From the NCBI GenBank assembly GCA_009667805.1, contig CM019072.1, positions 35,581,519 through 35,645,518 of the forward strand: a stretch of DNA of 64,000 nt, written 5' to 3'. This document shows, piece by piece, positions 1 to 10,019 of this stretch (positions within the stretch are counted from its first letter, which is position 1; the number at the start of each line of letters is the position of its first letter). The DNA comes from Leptobrachium leishanense (taxonomy: Eukaryota > Chordata > Amphibia > Anura > Megophryidae). The notes under the pieces are model-generated. The model was not told where the DNA came from and searched no databases. It saw only the letters and a program-made list of their open reading frames with translations. A program made the translations under genes and the position numbers.

Positions 1-417
1 GGTCTTAGCAATTTTGAGTGCCGAGTCCACTGGTCCAGACCCAATTAACACTCCTTAGAATGTCTGGGCTTGTAACGTGTCTGCACAGCCACCCTATAGG
101 AATGACCTTTGGATAGATAGAAATAGACGCTATGAAAGAGGGAGAGGACAGAATTGCACGTAGATAGTAGTTGAGACAGGCCAGGTTGATACGCAGGATA
201 CAGACAAGGGAGTAGTCATGGAAAAGCCAGATCAGTACACATGGTTATAGATCGGAGAGAAGTCATGGACAAGCAGATCTGTACACAGGCTTTCAGACAG
301 GAGAGTAGGTTTGGACAAGCCGAGTCAACCTTAGACAGTAGCAACAACAAGGAACGTACTATTGGGCTAATAACTAACCACAACAAGGCAATGAGTCAAG
401 CTTAGGTTTATATACAT
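1..417. other. Flanking DNA without a recognised gene
   Basis: I see no coding frame or RNA gene here. The stretch contains loose internal similarity (repeated 'agtacacatgg/tgtacacagg' and 'tcatggaaaag/tcatggacaag' words between 215 and 320), which suggests degenerate repeat DNA, possibly the edge of an LTR element. I could not assign it to a family. Confidence 0.4.
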
Positions 418-1032
418 GGTTATTCAAAGAGAGCCGATCTGGCCCCGAAATGTAACCGGACACTGAAATTCAGCGTAAGGCTACCTTTCGGGGCCATTCG
501 GCTATTCAGAGAGCAGGCAGTTTGCCAAATATTGGCTAATTACCTGCATGTACGGTGCCTGTTCGAATGCTTTGTCTATTCAGAGAACAGAAAACAGCAC
601 GGAAAAGTTGCCGAAATGCCCTGCTGTTCGGTAGTCTCATTCAGCAGGTTTATTCAGGAGAATCCCATAGGCTTCAATGTTAAAAATATTCCAGTTTCAA
701 TTCAATATTTGGAAAACCGTTTATTATATTCTGCAGTAACAAGTCTCTTTATTCATAGATTTTTTAGGATCTTTTAGTCATTTTTGGGGATTTTTTGGCA
801 AACTTTTTTCCGTTTTATTATATTTTCTGTCCTTTTTATTATCATTCATAGGATCTTATGTGTAAATTCCAGACATTTCCAGTAGTTTTTTTGCAAACAG
901 CGTTTCAATTTTCAAACTTTCAAGCGTACTGTTTATTTTGTTTTTTTTCACCTCGTTCGTCTGCGTGTCAGCTTTTTCTGGCAGGTTCTCGATGTCACGA
1001 CAACTATGCGTGCCGCAGCGAAAGATGCAGAG

Positions 1033-1390
1033 TTAAGCAACTCACTATCTGTCTATCCTAGACCCAGATAATGACTACGCGGACAACAATCCCCCGCGCG
1101 CTTACCTAACCATCCCCAACAGCACCTCCGCTCGTGACAAGCACGTAGAGCATGATGAAGTTGTCCCAGGATTGCAATGCCGTACCCATCTTCTCTCGAC
1201 CCGGGGTAGAGACTACTGTTCCCACAATCCCTACAGCCACTTTCTTACTCTATTCGTTATGCTGTCACCAGTTCTCATGAACACTACGCGCGCTGCCGGC
1301 GTGAGACGTGGGGTTAAGTAACTCCCTGTCTATCCTAGACCCAGATAATTACTACGCGGACAACAATCCCCCGCGCGCTTACCCAACCGC
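1033..1390 (+). repeat. Direct repeat pair, 281-bp spacing
   Basis: Two copies of about 77 bp, at 1033-1110 and 1313-1390, share 'ctgtctatcctagaccc', 'actacgcggacaacaat' and 'cccccgcgcgcttac' with few differences. They could be sub-repeats of an LTR or of a satellite unit. Confidence 0.6.
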
Positions 1391-2139
1391 CCCAGCGACC
1401 GCAATTCACAGTTTAGTAGATACTCGAGCTTAAATCAACAAGCAATAATTGAGTCTCTTCAGTTAGCGTGGATCAAATCAGCCAGAAGCAGAACTTAAAT
1501 AAGGTTATAAAATTATATATCACGGTGCATTTTGGTTACAGAAAAATGGGTATGATAAATCAATTAATTACATATTACACAGCAGATAAAAGAAAAAGAT
1601 TAAAACACAGAGCCTTACTTACACCCCAATAAGCTAAGCAGACCGTTGTGACTCCTGGGGGCCTGGAGATTTGAAGCATGGACCGATCATCACATCGAAT
1701 GAACCCCCTGTGATCAGCAAGAGCCACATGGCATGCTCCAGAATATACAGGGCTTCCTGGTCATTCAAAAAACACCCATAAATGTGGCAGCCCCCTGCAC
1801 TACAGGTCCCAGCCTGCCCCGTTCTGGGCACGCTCAGTGCGCTTCTTCATTAAGTTTAATTGCCCAAAGAAATCAATCCTCCCCAAAGACCCCCTCTAGT
1901 GATCAAAAGATATGATTACTTCTTTGAAAGGCAGGACCACGTATACCTTGGTGCCACGGTGTCTGCAGCCAGGACTCCAAGGTGTGAATAGAGGACACAG
2001 GACTTTCCAGTTCACCAAATGGGTTATTGCTTTTATTCACACCTTTCGATGGCTTCACAGAGAAAACGGTCACTGGCCGGTTAATTGCTTCCTCCAGCAG
2101 GCTAGCAACTCAGGCATTGATCATTTAGGCCAGCTGCCT

Positions 2140-2280
2140 ATAGATATATATATATATTATAGCTATCGCAATAGATATACAGATATGTATATATGTATCT
2201 ACCGGTGTCTACCTATCTATATATCTATCGTGATATGTATATATGTATCTACCTATCACGAGAGATATACAGATCTAATC
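2140..2280. repeat. TA/GATA-rich microsatellite
   Basis: Alternating 'tatata', 'agatata' and 'tatctatc' words run through this stretch, with partial inverted symmetry. Confidence 0.7.
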
Positions 2281-2819
2281 TGTCACACTCTGCGCTGTGA
2301 TTGCCGGCTAGTCAGGTTTCTCTGGCAGGTTCAGCATGGTTAATCCAGCTGTTTCTGCGGGTTTCAGTGAGTGTTCGTGGGTTTGAAGTGAGTGTTCGGT
2401 GTGTTTTGCAGCAAGTTTTCCCTGCACTACGGGGTGTCCTGCGGTGCTTGCTGAATACACCGCAGGGTCGGCAAATTAGGATTGCTGAATCGCCCTGAAG
2501 TGCGGGGAACGAAAAGTCACCGAACGTGCAGTGACTTTTCAAATCTCTTTGAAGAACCCTGATTGTCACTGACACATCCCCTCCTGCTGATGCAGTGCCA
2601 GCTGGTGACATTTCAAGTTGGTGGGTCGCCAGACTGGAAAAAATAATGGTTTTAATTATGAATATTTTATTTAATTCTGGGATAATGTAAAGAAAATTCT
2701 TTGAAAATTATCTCTAAAATGTGCTCCAGATGCTAAAACCATTTGAAGAGCTGGGACTCTGGGCTTCTAAAAAAATGTAAGAGTGAAAGTGTAGGTTCAC
2801 TGAAATCAGAGTCAGAGGT

Positions 2820-4130
2820 GTTATTAACTGAAGATTGAGATAAGGCCGAAATTTTGAATTATTATTTTTCTTCAGTATTTATCAAAGAGTAACCTATGAC
2901 AAGAGACATGCAAATCAATGGCAAAAACCTACAAATAAAATGTGATTGGCTGACTCAAGAAAAGGTGTTGCAGCATCTAAACAAAGTGAATGTTAACAAA
3001 GCCCCAGGGCCGGATGGAATTCACCCATGAGTACTGAGGGAGCTAAGTGTAGAAATAAGCAAACCTCTGTTTTTTATCTTTCAAGATACTTTTCTTCTTT
3101 TAAGAATCACACCAGAGAATTGGAGAAAAGCTGATGTAGTCCCTATATTCAAAAAAGGTTCAAAATATCCGCCAGGGAATTATAGACCTGTGAGGTTAAC
3201 ATCTGTGGCTGGGAAAGTACTAGAGAGGTTACTAAGCGATAGTATTCAGGAATTCTTTGGTAGGTATAACGCTGTCACGGCTTGCGGCAGGGGATCTGGA
3301 GCCCAGGTGCAGAGGCGGGAGAACAGTCTCAGGATCGCGGTACAAAAGGGTTTTCCAAATATCGTAGTCGTGGTCAGAAGGGTGGTCAGGGACAGGCGGC
3401 GAAACAGGAAAGGTCGAAGGGTAAGCCAAGAACTGGTACACAGGTAGCACATGAATAAGCTTCTCAATTAGTAACCACTGGAAGTGATACAACGCTGAAG
3501 CGAGGACTGAGTGTGACAGAAGGGTTTATATACGTGGTGGGGTTTGTCTGTTCACCAATTGGCTCCTCTAGAGAGGAGAGCCAATCAGGGCCTGAGTGGG
3601 TTTTGGTGCTGTTCCCCATCAGGTCCACCCAGGGCTGAGGTTCCTCCCCTTGGGCCTGTTCCACCAATCCTGACCTCTGTACCCGCCCCTGTGACGTCAG
3701 ACGCCGGGAGCCGCCATGTCCCACGTGGAGACAGCGGGGCTGCGGCGCTGACTCTGTCAGTGCGGGCGTGGAGAGGGCCGCAATGGACCGGGCAGGGCCC
3801 TGGAGTATCCCCAGCCCTCGAGCCACGCGCCGGGGACGCCGGCGCATCGGACCGCCACAGCCAGCCCTCGTGATGGGCAAGCCTCCCGGCTGTTGCCGCA
3901 TCGCCGGGCGGCGTAACAGCCGGCGGGGTGGCCCGTCTGAGCCTGCGAGAGGTGAGCCCCCTGTTCGGCGTGACAAACGCAATTAGCAAAAAGCATGGTT
4001 TTATGAAACACAGATCATGTCAGACTAACCTAATTGCATTCTATGAAGAAGGAAGTAGAAGAACAGGTCAGGGGGGCACAGTGGATGTGATTTACTTGGA
4101 TTTTGACAAGGTTTTTCACTTTGTGAGTAA
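2820..4130 (+). pseudogene. CR1-type LINE reverse transcriptase fragment, split by a solo LTR
   Basis: Translation of 2841-3272 gives an endonuclease-RT linker (KAEILNYYFSSVFIKE), then KAPGPDGIHP, WRKADVVPIFKKGS, GNYRPVRLTS and VAGKVLERL. These are the usual order of motifs at the N-terminal side of a CR1/L2-clade LINE reverse transcriptase. The frame resumes at 3981 with KHGFMKHRSCQTNL and VDVIYLDFDKVF, the latter being the RT motif holding the first catalytic aspartate. An in-frame TGA follows HP in the first part, and the element is truncated on both sides, so it is dead. The 703-bp interruption at 3273-3975 is a clean insertion, because the protein reads through once it and one AACGC are removed. 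Family assignment to CR1 is confident at clade level only. Confidence 0.85.
3273..3975. mobile_element. Solo LTR, Ty3/gypsy-like
   Basis: The element begins TGTCACGG and ends CGTGACA, giving TG...CA ends with a short inverted repeat. It is flanked on both sides by the 5-bp duplication AACGC (3268-3272 and 3976-3980). No internal coding region is present, so it is a solo LTR left by recombination between two LTRs. A 5-bp duplication and the TGTCACG start fit Ty3/gypsy chromovirus LTRs; this family call is inference. Confidence 0.75.
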
Positions 4131-4317
4131 ACACATACTTTGTAATAAAATAAATCGTTTTGAACATACAATACTGTGCCATTATGTGTCCCTTTTTTCT
4201 GTTTTCCAATGAGCAATAGATTTGATTACATAATTGTATCGATGAGGAGCTGATGTTGCCCGTGGAGACCTGTGTTATAGAGAAGTAACTGTGTTCTTTC
4301 TGTATACACATCAGGAG

Positions 4318-5796
4318 CATAGGCGACTCTACAGGGGGGCAAGGGGGGGCAATTGCCCCCCTAGGTTATTCCTTGCCCCCCCATGTGCCCCCCCAGCAAA
4401 AATCAGCATCCATCTTCCCGCACTTCTTCGGACCGCTGTATCTCCGTGCATCGTATATGGAAGATCTTGGTGTCATTGTAAAGGGCTGATTCTGGCCTTT
4501 CCAATGATATCCAACATGACCATATTCAGTGTGAAGTAAAAGTCATAAAACATTAAATAATAACGGCCACTTAAACTTAAACATTTTCACAGGGTTGAAA
4601 TGGCTCAGCAGTGAAGTGGTTAATGTTCAGACTATACATTACATTGTGTATTACGTTAGTTTTTTTCTTGGTTTAGTCGTATATTAAGGGTTAATGGGTA
4701 GGCTTCATCCCTCACAGTATACATTTCATTTTTTCCTTGAGTAATGGCATTGTAGGGGTTAATGGCCCGGTGTCCTGCCATTGGAGCGAACTTGCCATAA
4801 TGGCGAACTGCATCACTTCCGGTGCACCTACGTCACTAAAAATGATCAAAAACAGCTGTGTACAGCATCCGGAGGTACAACTGTAGAAACGCCCTGTCCC
4901 TTTAGAAACGCCCTGTGCCAGCACCTCTCCTCCCCCTATCATACATGCTGGAACACAGACAGAAAGAATTAACCATCTCAGCGTCTCCCCCAACAAATCC
5001 CCCCCCCGCCCGCTCAAGTTAATCAGCCGCCCTGTCTCAGCACTTCTCCACGCACCGAGCATCACTGACTCCGGGGAGGGATTGCTCTATTCTCCCCAAA
5101 GGACCCCTGGGTCTCCTGCAATGGAAGGTTCCCCCGGGGAGAATAGAGCAATCCCTCCCCGGAGTCAGTGATGCTCGGTGCGGGGAGAAGTGCTGAGACA
5201 GGGCGGCTGATTAACTTGAGCGGGCGGGGGGGGGGTTTGTTGGGGGAGACGCTGAGATGGTTAATTCGTTCTGTCTGTGTTCCAGCATGTATGATAGGGG
5301 GAGGAGAGGTGCTGGCACGGGGCGTTTCTAAAGGGACGGGGCGTTTCTAGAGTTGTACCTCCGGATGCTGAACACAACTGTTTTTGATCATTTTTAGTGA
5401 CGTACGTGCACCGGAAGTGATGTGGTTCGCCATTATGGCAAGTTTGCCATTATGGCAGAACACCGGCACTCTGCACTAGAAAAAAAAAAACAGTTCTATC
5501 CTGTACACAACCGCATTAGCGCTGGGTCTCAGCCCGGGTCTTAGAGTTTTCCTAGCATGCGCCAAACGACCTTGTTCATGGACTACTGCAGACAAGGTGA
5601 TCTGTTAGTAGTTCGTCAGGCACTACGTTTTAGTGACTCGCGCTAAATTTTTCATTTAGCGATGGTGTTTTAGCTCACACCAGGTGATAGTTTTATTCAG
5701 TGATATGATTTAGTGGTAAAATTATTAGTGCCCCCCTAGTTTTGACTGCGGTATCTTCTGTGCCCCCCCTAAATATTGTTCCTAGAGTCGCCACTG
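4318..5796. mobile_element. hAT non-autonomous element (fold-back)
   Basis: Terminal repeats are CATAGGCGACTCTA (left) and CAGTGGCGACTCTA (right, reverse complement). The flanks carry the identical 8-bp duplication ATCAGGAG (4310-4317 and 5797-5804), which is diagnostic of hAT insertion. No transposase is encoded, so it must have been moved in trans. Most of the interior is a single large palindrome (4767-5465). Runs of C/G near both ends ('gcccccc') are inverted relative to each other. Confidence 0.88.
4767..5465. repeat. Inverted repeat, ~331-bp arms, 38-bp loop
   Basis: The arms 4767-5097 and 5136-5465 are near-perfect reverse complements. For example, 'ggagggattgctctattctc' on the left matches 'gagaatagagcaatccctcc' on the right. 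The 38-bp spacer includes 'acccctgggtctcctgc'. Open frames on either strand here are mirror images of one another and are not taken as genes. A transcript across this stretch would fold into a long hairpin. Confidence 0.92.
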
Positions 5797-5934
5797 ATCA
5801 GGAGTATTCACTGTATTTGAGTGCGCTCTCACAAAGATATTTGTACTGAATGGTGTATATGTAATTTGCATGTGAGGGATACACGTGGGTGGATGAGCTG
5901 CACTGGTGGGTTGAGTTTGCCTTCGATTGACTAA

Positions 5935-6778
5935 GGAGTTATTCAGAGAGCACCGAAATGTCACCGACATTACAGTTGTTTCTCGTTCCCCATGCTTCCC
6001 TGCAATTCAGGGAATCAATGTACCCCACCCTGCGGTGTATTCAGCATTCACCGCAGGGTCCCCGAAGTGCAGGTAAAACCCACCACAAACCCCCCAAACA
6101 CCCACCAAAAACCCGCAGAGACTGCCGCAAAAACCACGCCGGAAAAAGCTGCCGATCACAGCGCAGACCAGCCATCTGAAAAAGCCGACAAGCCGACGAA
6201 CGGTATAAAAAAAAGTACGCTTGAAAGTTTCAAAATTGAAACGATGTTTGCAATAAACTATTGAATGAAAATGTCTGTAATTTACATATAAGATCCAGTG
6301 AATGATAATAAAAAGATCTGTCGCAGAAAAAAAGAAAGATTTTTTTTTTAAAAGACGGGAAAAAATATTGCTGAAAAATGCCTCGAAGATCCTAAACAAA
6401 TCTATAACTAAAGAGACTTTTTAATGCATATTAAAATAATAAATGCAGTTTATTAGATATTGTAGTAAAATAAAACAGGCATATTTTTAACATTGAAGTC
6501 TATGGGATTCGTCTGAATAAACCTGCCGATGAAAGCCCCGAACATCAGGGCATTTCACTGATATTTCTCTGCTGTTTGGTGTCTCTGAATAGATTAACCA
6601 TTGCTTTTCTATGGGGTATTTCACTGCCGTCGAAAAGCACCGTATGTACAGGCAATTTGCCAAAATTTGGGGAGCGGCCTGCTCTCTGAATAGCCGAATG
6701 GCCCCGAAATGTAACCGTACGCTGAATTTCGGCATTTGTATACATTTTGGGGCCAGATAGTCTCTCTGAATAACCCCC
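5935..6778 (-). mobile_element. MITE-like element, TAA family copy A2 (complete)
   Basis: This 844-bp copy has inverted ends GGAGTTATTCAGAGAG and GGGGGTTATTCAGAGAG (right end as complement) and is flanked by TAA (5932-5934 and 6779-6781). It is in the opposite orientation to the copies at 418-2571, 22778-24308 and 46215-46724. There is no transposase. TAA duplications with G-rich ends suggest PIF/Harbinger-type mobilisation, which is inference. Confidence 0.72.
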
Positions 6779-6823
6779 TAATTCTGTGCCATTTCACTCT
6801 TGAGACCCTTAATGGGTCTAGTG

Positions 6824-8632
6824 TAGCGATGAGCCGAAGTAACCCCTCTGTGGTATTGTGGAAGAGTGCAGTGGTGGAGGTTTTGGTAATGCAGAAGAGA
6901 TCCCCGATCTATTCAGTTACATCAGCAGCTCTAACAAAACCGGGTCAGCAATGTTTAGGCACTTGTACTGCGCTACTGTATATGGTGAGAATCGGTGCAC
7001 ACCAGTAGCAACAGGATGCAAACAGAACAGGCAGGGAATACACAGTGAGAATAGTCAAATGGCAGGCAAAGTCGGCAACAGATCGGGTCCTCAGAACAAG
7101 CAGGGTCAGTAACAAGTATACAAACTGATTCGGTAAGCTAGCGATGCGGGAATAAAGGCTGAGACACACTGAGCATGTAGCGACGCACAGCGTAGCGAAG
7201 TGAAGAGAAGCAAACATTTTGCAGGCTTGACTTCACTCCGCTCTGCCTCGCAGCTTGTCTACACTGCATTACGTTTGCTTCTCAACGCACTGGACAGGAA
7301 TCCACTAACTAAATTAAAATGTACACACAAAACCGTTTTATTTTCACAAAGCACATGTTATATAGGCAAAAAAAGTTTCTACTGAATAAAATACATCAAA
7401 AATGACTGTTAATTTAATAGGAATAGTATAAAAATATAAAAAAAAAGGTAACCCCTGATCATATATATTATAGGGACAGGAGCGCTGTGTATAGAGTAGG
7501 TATGCATTGATACCACCACACACAGACATATATGTACATATCAACACGCAGACCTATATATACGTATATATCAACACGCAGATATATATATATACACCCA
7601 CCCACAGACAATATATACACATACGCACATGGGGGGTGGCATGTGGACAATCTCAACTAAATGTGCCCCCCCCTCCCCATTAGGCTGATCCCTCCAGAAG
7701 AAATGTTGAACCAGACAGAGCAGAGAATATATATATTATTTTCTGCTCTATCAGGTTCAACATTTTTTCTGGAGGGATCAGCCTAATGGGGGGGGGGGGC
7801 GGCAATTAGTTGCCAAAATGTGTGTGTAATACAAGTCTGGATATATAGATTTATAAGAATGTAGATATATATCTTATCTATCATACCTGCCCTTACCTTC
7901 CCCTATAAATTTGCTAAAAATATGCACACAAAAAAAAAAAAAACACTGCCTGAGACCCCGTGCAGACCACATGCCACCCCCCTCTACCTGGCTGAATGTA
8001 TCTAATATATATAATTAAATACATTCATCAAGGTAGAGAAAGAAAAAAGTTTTATTTTATGTTCCTGGGGACATTTAAAAATGTCCTCGGATTTTATTTT
8101 TTTTAGAAATGTGTCGCCTTACCTTAGCCTGGTGGTCAGTGGGGGGGCTCCCTGGATCCTGGTTGTGGGGGGGGGGTCTGCTGTGGCCGCAGGTGCAGTG
8201 GCTCCCTCCCTGCGCCGCCTGTCTCTGCCACATGCACCCGGGCGGCTAGCCCGCACAGTCGCAGCTTTGTCATCCGGCGGCCGCATGCTCCTCAAGGGGA
8301 TCTTTGGGAGGCCCCGGCAGGCTGCCCTCTACAGTGCCTGATTAGAGGGCCGTGTCTGCCTGATGTTTTAGTAACAAGAATGTTTTATCCCATAGGCTTC
8401 AATGTTAAAAATATTCCCGTTTAATTCAATATCTAATAAACCGTTGCTTATAATATTCTGCAGTAAAGAGTCTCTTTATTTCTAGATTTTTTTAGTATTT
8501 AAGCATTTTTTATACTTTTTCAAAAAAACATTTTTTTCGAACTTTTGGCGGACGTCCCAAAAAGTTTGAAGTTCGCGAACTTTCGAACGACCAATGTTCG
8601 AATCGAACTCCGAACCGAACAGCTCATCCCTA
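6824..8632. mobile_element. hAT non-autonomous element, TAGGGATGAGC ends
   Basis: The left end TAGCGATGAGC and right end TAGGGATGAGC (as complement) are flanked by the exact 8-bp duplication GTCTAGTG (6816-6823, 8633-8640). The element is 1809 bp with no transposase. Inside it are a CA/TA microsatellite (7510-7625), an inverted repeat (7653-7797) and a piece (from 8386) matching the middle of the TAA MITE family, so the interior is a patchwork of older repeats. Confidence 0.87.
7653..7797. repeat. Inverted repeat within hAT element
   Basis: The left arm 'cccattaggctgatccctcc' is matched by 'ggagggatcagcctaatggg' on the right. The centre is AT-rich ('gagaatatatatattatttt'). Confidence 0.85.
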
Positions 8633-8640
8633 GTCTAGTG

Positions 8641-9351
8641 TACATTTAAATTATTTTAAGGCTGACTCCGCCACGGTCCATGCACTGGCAGATGCCCTTC
8701 CTTACTGTCTGCCCTGTTCCTGTTTATTAATAAATGCCATTCTTTTCAGACTTCCTATTGTAGGTTCCTCTTTTTATACACTTTTACAGGATCTATCACA
8801 TGATTTTCTCGAGGCTGGCATTATCGTTGAACCATCAATAAACTGAACAGTACGAGTCCGTGTTTCCTCTTCGAAGAGGTCAGGCTCTTGCTAAATGAAG
8901 CTGACACAACATCCCAATGTCAAAAGTCACTGGTTCCCCTTTCTTGCACAATCTATACAGATAAATCACTTTGAGCTGTGTTCAACAAAAGGGAATTATA
9001 GTGACTTTTTTTAACCCCTTCACTCATGATGGTGTATACACGATCAATAGTAGCAGACACAGCAGCACAACAGTGTTGTGTTAACACAACCTAGTGCTAT
9101 GCTGTACTATTTCAAGTGAAATTCATTTGCATTTGGGCTCTAGAAGGTGCCCCCCAATGTTATAGCATCGTGGGCATGATGCCTAAGGTGATACCACTTT
9201 TTAAGACCAGCTGGGGATTGTCTCTAACAGACATTTCCCGCTTTGATTCTACATGGAGCTCAGAATTGCAGTAACTCTTTTTGGCCAGTAGATGGCGACA
9301 TCTGTCTGCCAAATTGGGGATATTCCCAAATAGGTTTTACTGTATAATTAA
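8641..9351. other. Intergenic stretch without a recognised feature
   Basis: I see no gene and no repeat with clear ends in these ~700 bases, which lie between a hAT element and the piggyBac element. Confidence 0.4.
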
Positions 9352-10019
9352 TTAACCCCTTAGTGACCGGGCGGTTTTACACAAATCCGTCCTTTAGTGA
9401 CCGCTGCTGTTTTTACGTTTCTGCGCTGTTAGTGTTTACGTCAAATTTTCCTCTTACTCGTTTATGTAACCCACACATATTTTACACTGTTTTTCTCGTC
9501 ATTAAATGGACTTTATAAAGATACCATTTTTTTCATCATTTCATATAATTTACTATAAAAAATATTGTGAAATATGACACAAAAATTGAAAAAACACCAC
9601 TTTTTCGAACTTTGACCCCCAAAATTTCTTATGTATCAACAACCGTCAAAAAAAATTAATTCCTTAGTAGTTTCTAAATTTAGTACTGAGTTTAGCAATA
9701 CCCAATGTTTACATATTCCTCGCTTTTTTCCTTATTTTATGCAACAATAAGTGCAAGTAGCACTTTGCCATTTCCAAAGAGTTTATTTTCAAAACTAGTG
9801 CTAGTGACATTGTAACACTGATATCTGTCACTAATTCCTGAATAACCCGCCACATATACATATTTTTTTAAAGTACACAAATCAAGGTATTAAACTTGGG
9901 GTATTTTGACTCTTTCCATGCAAACCATTTTACCACAAATCTATGCCAAAGTTGAGAAAAAAAAATTTTTTGGTGATTTTTTTTTTTGAACGCAATTTAA
10001 GAATACATGTACTGTGAAC

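Larger units (their letters stand above)
991..2288. other. Uncharacterised insertion inside MITE copy A1
   Basis: Alignment by eye with the copy at 5935-6778 shows that A1 continues up to about 990 and resumes near 2289 ('ctgcgctgtgat'), so the DNA between is a later insertion. It starts close to 'tgtcacgac', which resembles the TGTCACG start of some gypsy LTRs, but no matching LTR end or clean target duplication could be found. It holds a direct repeat of about 77 bp (1033-1110 and 1313-1390, 281 bp apart) and an AT microsatellite near 2140-2280. No coding sequence was recognised. Confidence 0.4.
418..2571 (+). mobile_element. MITE-like element, TAA family copy A1, interrupted
   Basis: The left end reads GGTTATTCAAAGAGAG and the right end is its near complement, TCTCTTTGAAGAACCC. 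The copy matches, in the opposite orientation, the complete copy at 5935-6778. Shared blocks include 'ggccccgaaatgtaaccg', 'cccataggcttcaatgttaa' and 'acaccgcagggtc'. It carries no transposase. The family has a 3-bp TAA duplication in its best copy, which points to PIF/Harbinger-type non-autonomous elements; that assignment is inference. A foreign stretch of about 1.3 kb (near 991-2288) interrupts it. Confidence 0.6.

Noticed and set aside
2316..2335. 'tctggcaggtt' near both sides of 991-2288 as a target duplication
   Set aside because: Comparison with the complete MITE copy suggests the second occurrence is native sequence beyond the insertion edge.
4712..5350. Matching frames on opposite strands (MMLGAWRSAETG / MMLGAGRSAETG)
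   Set aside because: They are the two arms of a fold-back, not a gene pair.
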